Below are positions 62,848 through 64,000 of a stretch of 64,000 bases of DNA, piece by piece. A program made the translations under genes and the position numbers. The first letter of the stretch is position 1; each line of letters opens with the position of its first letter. Origin of the DNA: Streptococcus suis (GTDB lineage: Bacteria > Bacillota > Bacilli > Lactobacillales > Streptococcaceae); assembly GCA_002831545.1 (NCBI GenBank), contig CP025095.1, positions 1,736,001 through 1,800,000 on the forward strand, read 5' to 3'. Under the pieces are notes generated by a model that made no database searches, had not been told where the DNA came from, and was given only the letters and a program-made list of their open reading frames with translations.

Positions 62848-64000
62848 TTACTTCATTGGGTCAAAGAATGCATTCAGTTTTTTCACTAATTCTGCTGAGT
62901 TTGGATTTTTAACCATTTCAACAGTGATATTCCAGAACTCTTCTTCTGATTCCCATTCAGATTGCAACCAAACTACGTGTTTGTCAGTGAAGGCATATTG
63001 TGTCACTCCAGCAGTTTCTTCAAACTTACCTTCTGTATCTACACCTTCAACTGAAGTTGGTGAGCCATCTACATCGTAGTATTTCTGGATAACTTCTGGA
63101 CGAGAGAGGTATTCTAGGAATTTTTTAGACTCTTCTGGGTGCTCTGTATCTGCGGAAATAGAGAGAGCAAGGTCAGCTGCACCGATGGTGTAGTCGCCAC
63201 CTTCTTTATCACCAGGGAAGGTAAACATACCATATTCAAATTCTGGTTCTTGTTGGTTAACAGCTGTAGCTGCCCATGTACCTTGTGGAAGCATGAGAGC
63301 ATCTCCTGCCGCAAAAGCTGCCACTGCATCTGCATAGAGCGCGCCTGTCGCACCTTTTTGTCCATTATCTGTCAACAGTTGCAAGCGTTCTAAGACAGCT
63401 TTTGTTGTAGCATCATCTTGAATTGCTCCCTTTGCACTGCGGATTAGAATGTCTTCAGCACCATCAAAACCACCCGCAACAGTTACCCAAGCTAACTGAT
63501 GGTAGCCGTTCAATGACCAAGCATCGTTCAATGAAAGAGCAAACGGTGCTGCACTGCCATCAGCCTTGATTTTGTCTACCAAAGTCACAAATTCTGCATA
63601 GGTAGTTGGAACTTCGAGACCCAACTCTTTGAACTTATCTTTATTATAGTAAATACCATAAGCATTAGCTGTCAAAGGAAGGGTGTAATTTTTTTCATTA
63701 ACAAGATAAGGCGTTACAGCACCATCTTTTAGATGACTAAGACCTGCATCATCACCAATTTCTAGGAAACGACCATCCGCTGCATATGCTTTGAAGTCCG
63801 CATTTTGTGGATAAATGTTGATAACATCTGGCGCTTCGTTATTTGCCATACGGGTTTTCAGAACAGTTCCTGCATCTGGTACATTTGAAAATTTAACATC
63901 AATCGTAGGATTTTCTTTTTCAAAATCATCAATAATTTCCTGAAGAGTCGCTTGCATTTCAGGTTTTTGTGAGAAATATTCAATTTCTACCTTATCGCTA
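62848..64000 (-). CDS. Second MsmE-like sugar-binding protein, N-terminus beyond right edge
   Basis: The frame stays open to the last base (reading SDKVEIEYFSQKPEMQATLQ), so the true start and lipobox are outside the window. It is very similar to MsmE (58884-60125) along its length, including NNEAPDVINIYP, GKFEETAGVTQYAF and NAFFDPMK. It probably heads another ABC transporter for a related oligosaccharide. Duplicate of the neighbour by gene copying is likely. Confidence 0.92.
   Translation of the reverse strand, partial: SDKVEIEYFSQKPEMQATLQEIIDDFEKENPTIDVKFSNVPDAGTVLKTRMANNEAPDVINIYPQNADFKAYAADGRFLEIGDDAGLSHLKDGAVTPYLVNEKNYTLPLTANAYGIYYNKDKFKELGLEVPTTYAEFVTLVDKIKADGSAAPFALSLNDAWSLNGYHQLAWVTVAGGFDGAEDILIRSAKGAIQDDATTKAVLERLQLLTDNGQKGATGALYADAVAAFAAGDALMLPQGTWAATAVNQQEPEFEYGMFTFPGDKEGGDYTIGAADLALSISADTEHPEESKKFLEYLSRPEVIQKYYDVDGSPTSVEGVDTEGKFEETAGVTQYAFTDKHVVWLQSEWESEEEFWNITVEMVKNPNSAELVKKLNAFFDPMK

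Overview
The window looks like chromosomal DNA of a low-GC streptococcus, most likely Streptococcus suis. The core gene order (upp-clpP-ylbG-livJHMGF-CBS/ACT protein; serC-GNAT-serA-ogt; tmk-holB-yabA-rsmI) is streptococcal, and there is an msm-type sucrose/oligosaccharide operon and a class C sortase pilus island. The species name is an inference from gene content and style; nothing in the window proves it. Almost all genes are on the minus strand. I found no tRNA, rRNA or CRISPR array.

Layout: 1-120 is the 5' end of metG. 328-7358 is a type III restriction-modification locus (mod - unknown 306-aa gene - res) followed by two tiny membrane proteins and a two-TM protein. The mod gene starts with a pentanucleotide tract (7 x AGCAC) and is out of frame as sequenced, so it is read here as a phase-variable methyltransferase in the OFF state. 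7413-8370 holds two tandem type I toxin-antitoxin-like modules (holin-like toxin plus convergent antisense RNA); the second toxin has lost its start behind a cluster of stem-loops. 8474-15352 is a DUF3885 protein, a CPBP protease, a DUF975 protein, an amino-acid permease, a large membrane protein and exoA.

15446-32306 is a pilus island: class C sortase, minor pilin, backbone pilin and a 3,669-residue ancillary adhesin with about twenty SpaA/Cna-B-like domains and two discoidin domains. Between the sortase and the pilins sits an Rpn-family PD-(D/E)XK nuclease gene followed by three short, translationally coupled, free-standing copies of its C-terminal part. These resemble the intragenic RpnS antitoxins known from E. 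coli, but here they form a tandem array. I consider this the most novel structure in the window.

32767-43695 is housekeeping: serine biosynthesis, rsmI-yabA-holB-tmk, a YitT protein, telA/xpaC and a CBS/ACT protein. 43799-45715 is an intact IS1634-type element flanked by an unusually long 73-bp target duplication. 45769-47203 has queH and arrays of structured dispersed repeats. 47203-53751 is the branched-chain amino-acid transporter (two CodY-like boxes), ylbG, clpP (CtsR box) and upp. 53829-62788 is a GH32 - msmEFG - gtfA - dexB operon with a divergent LacI-family regulator, and a second msmE-like binding protein runs off the right edge.
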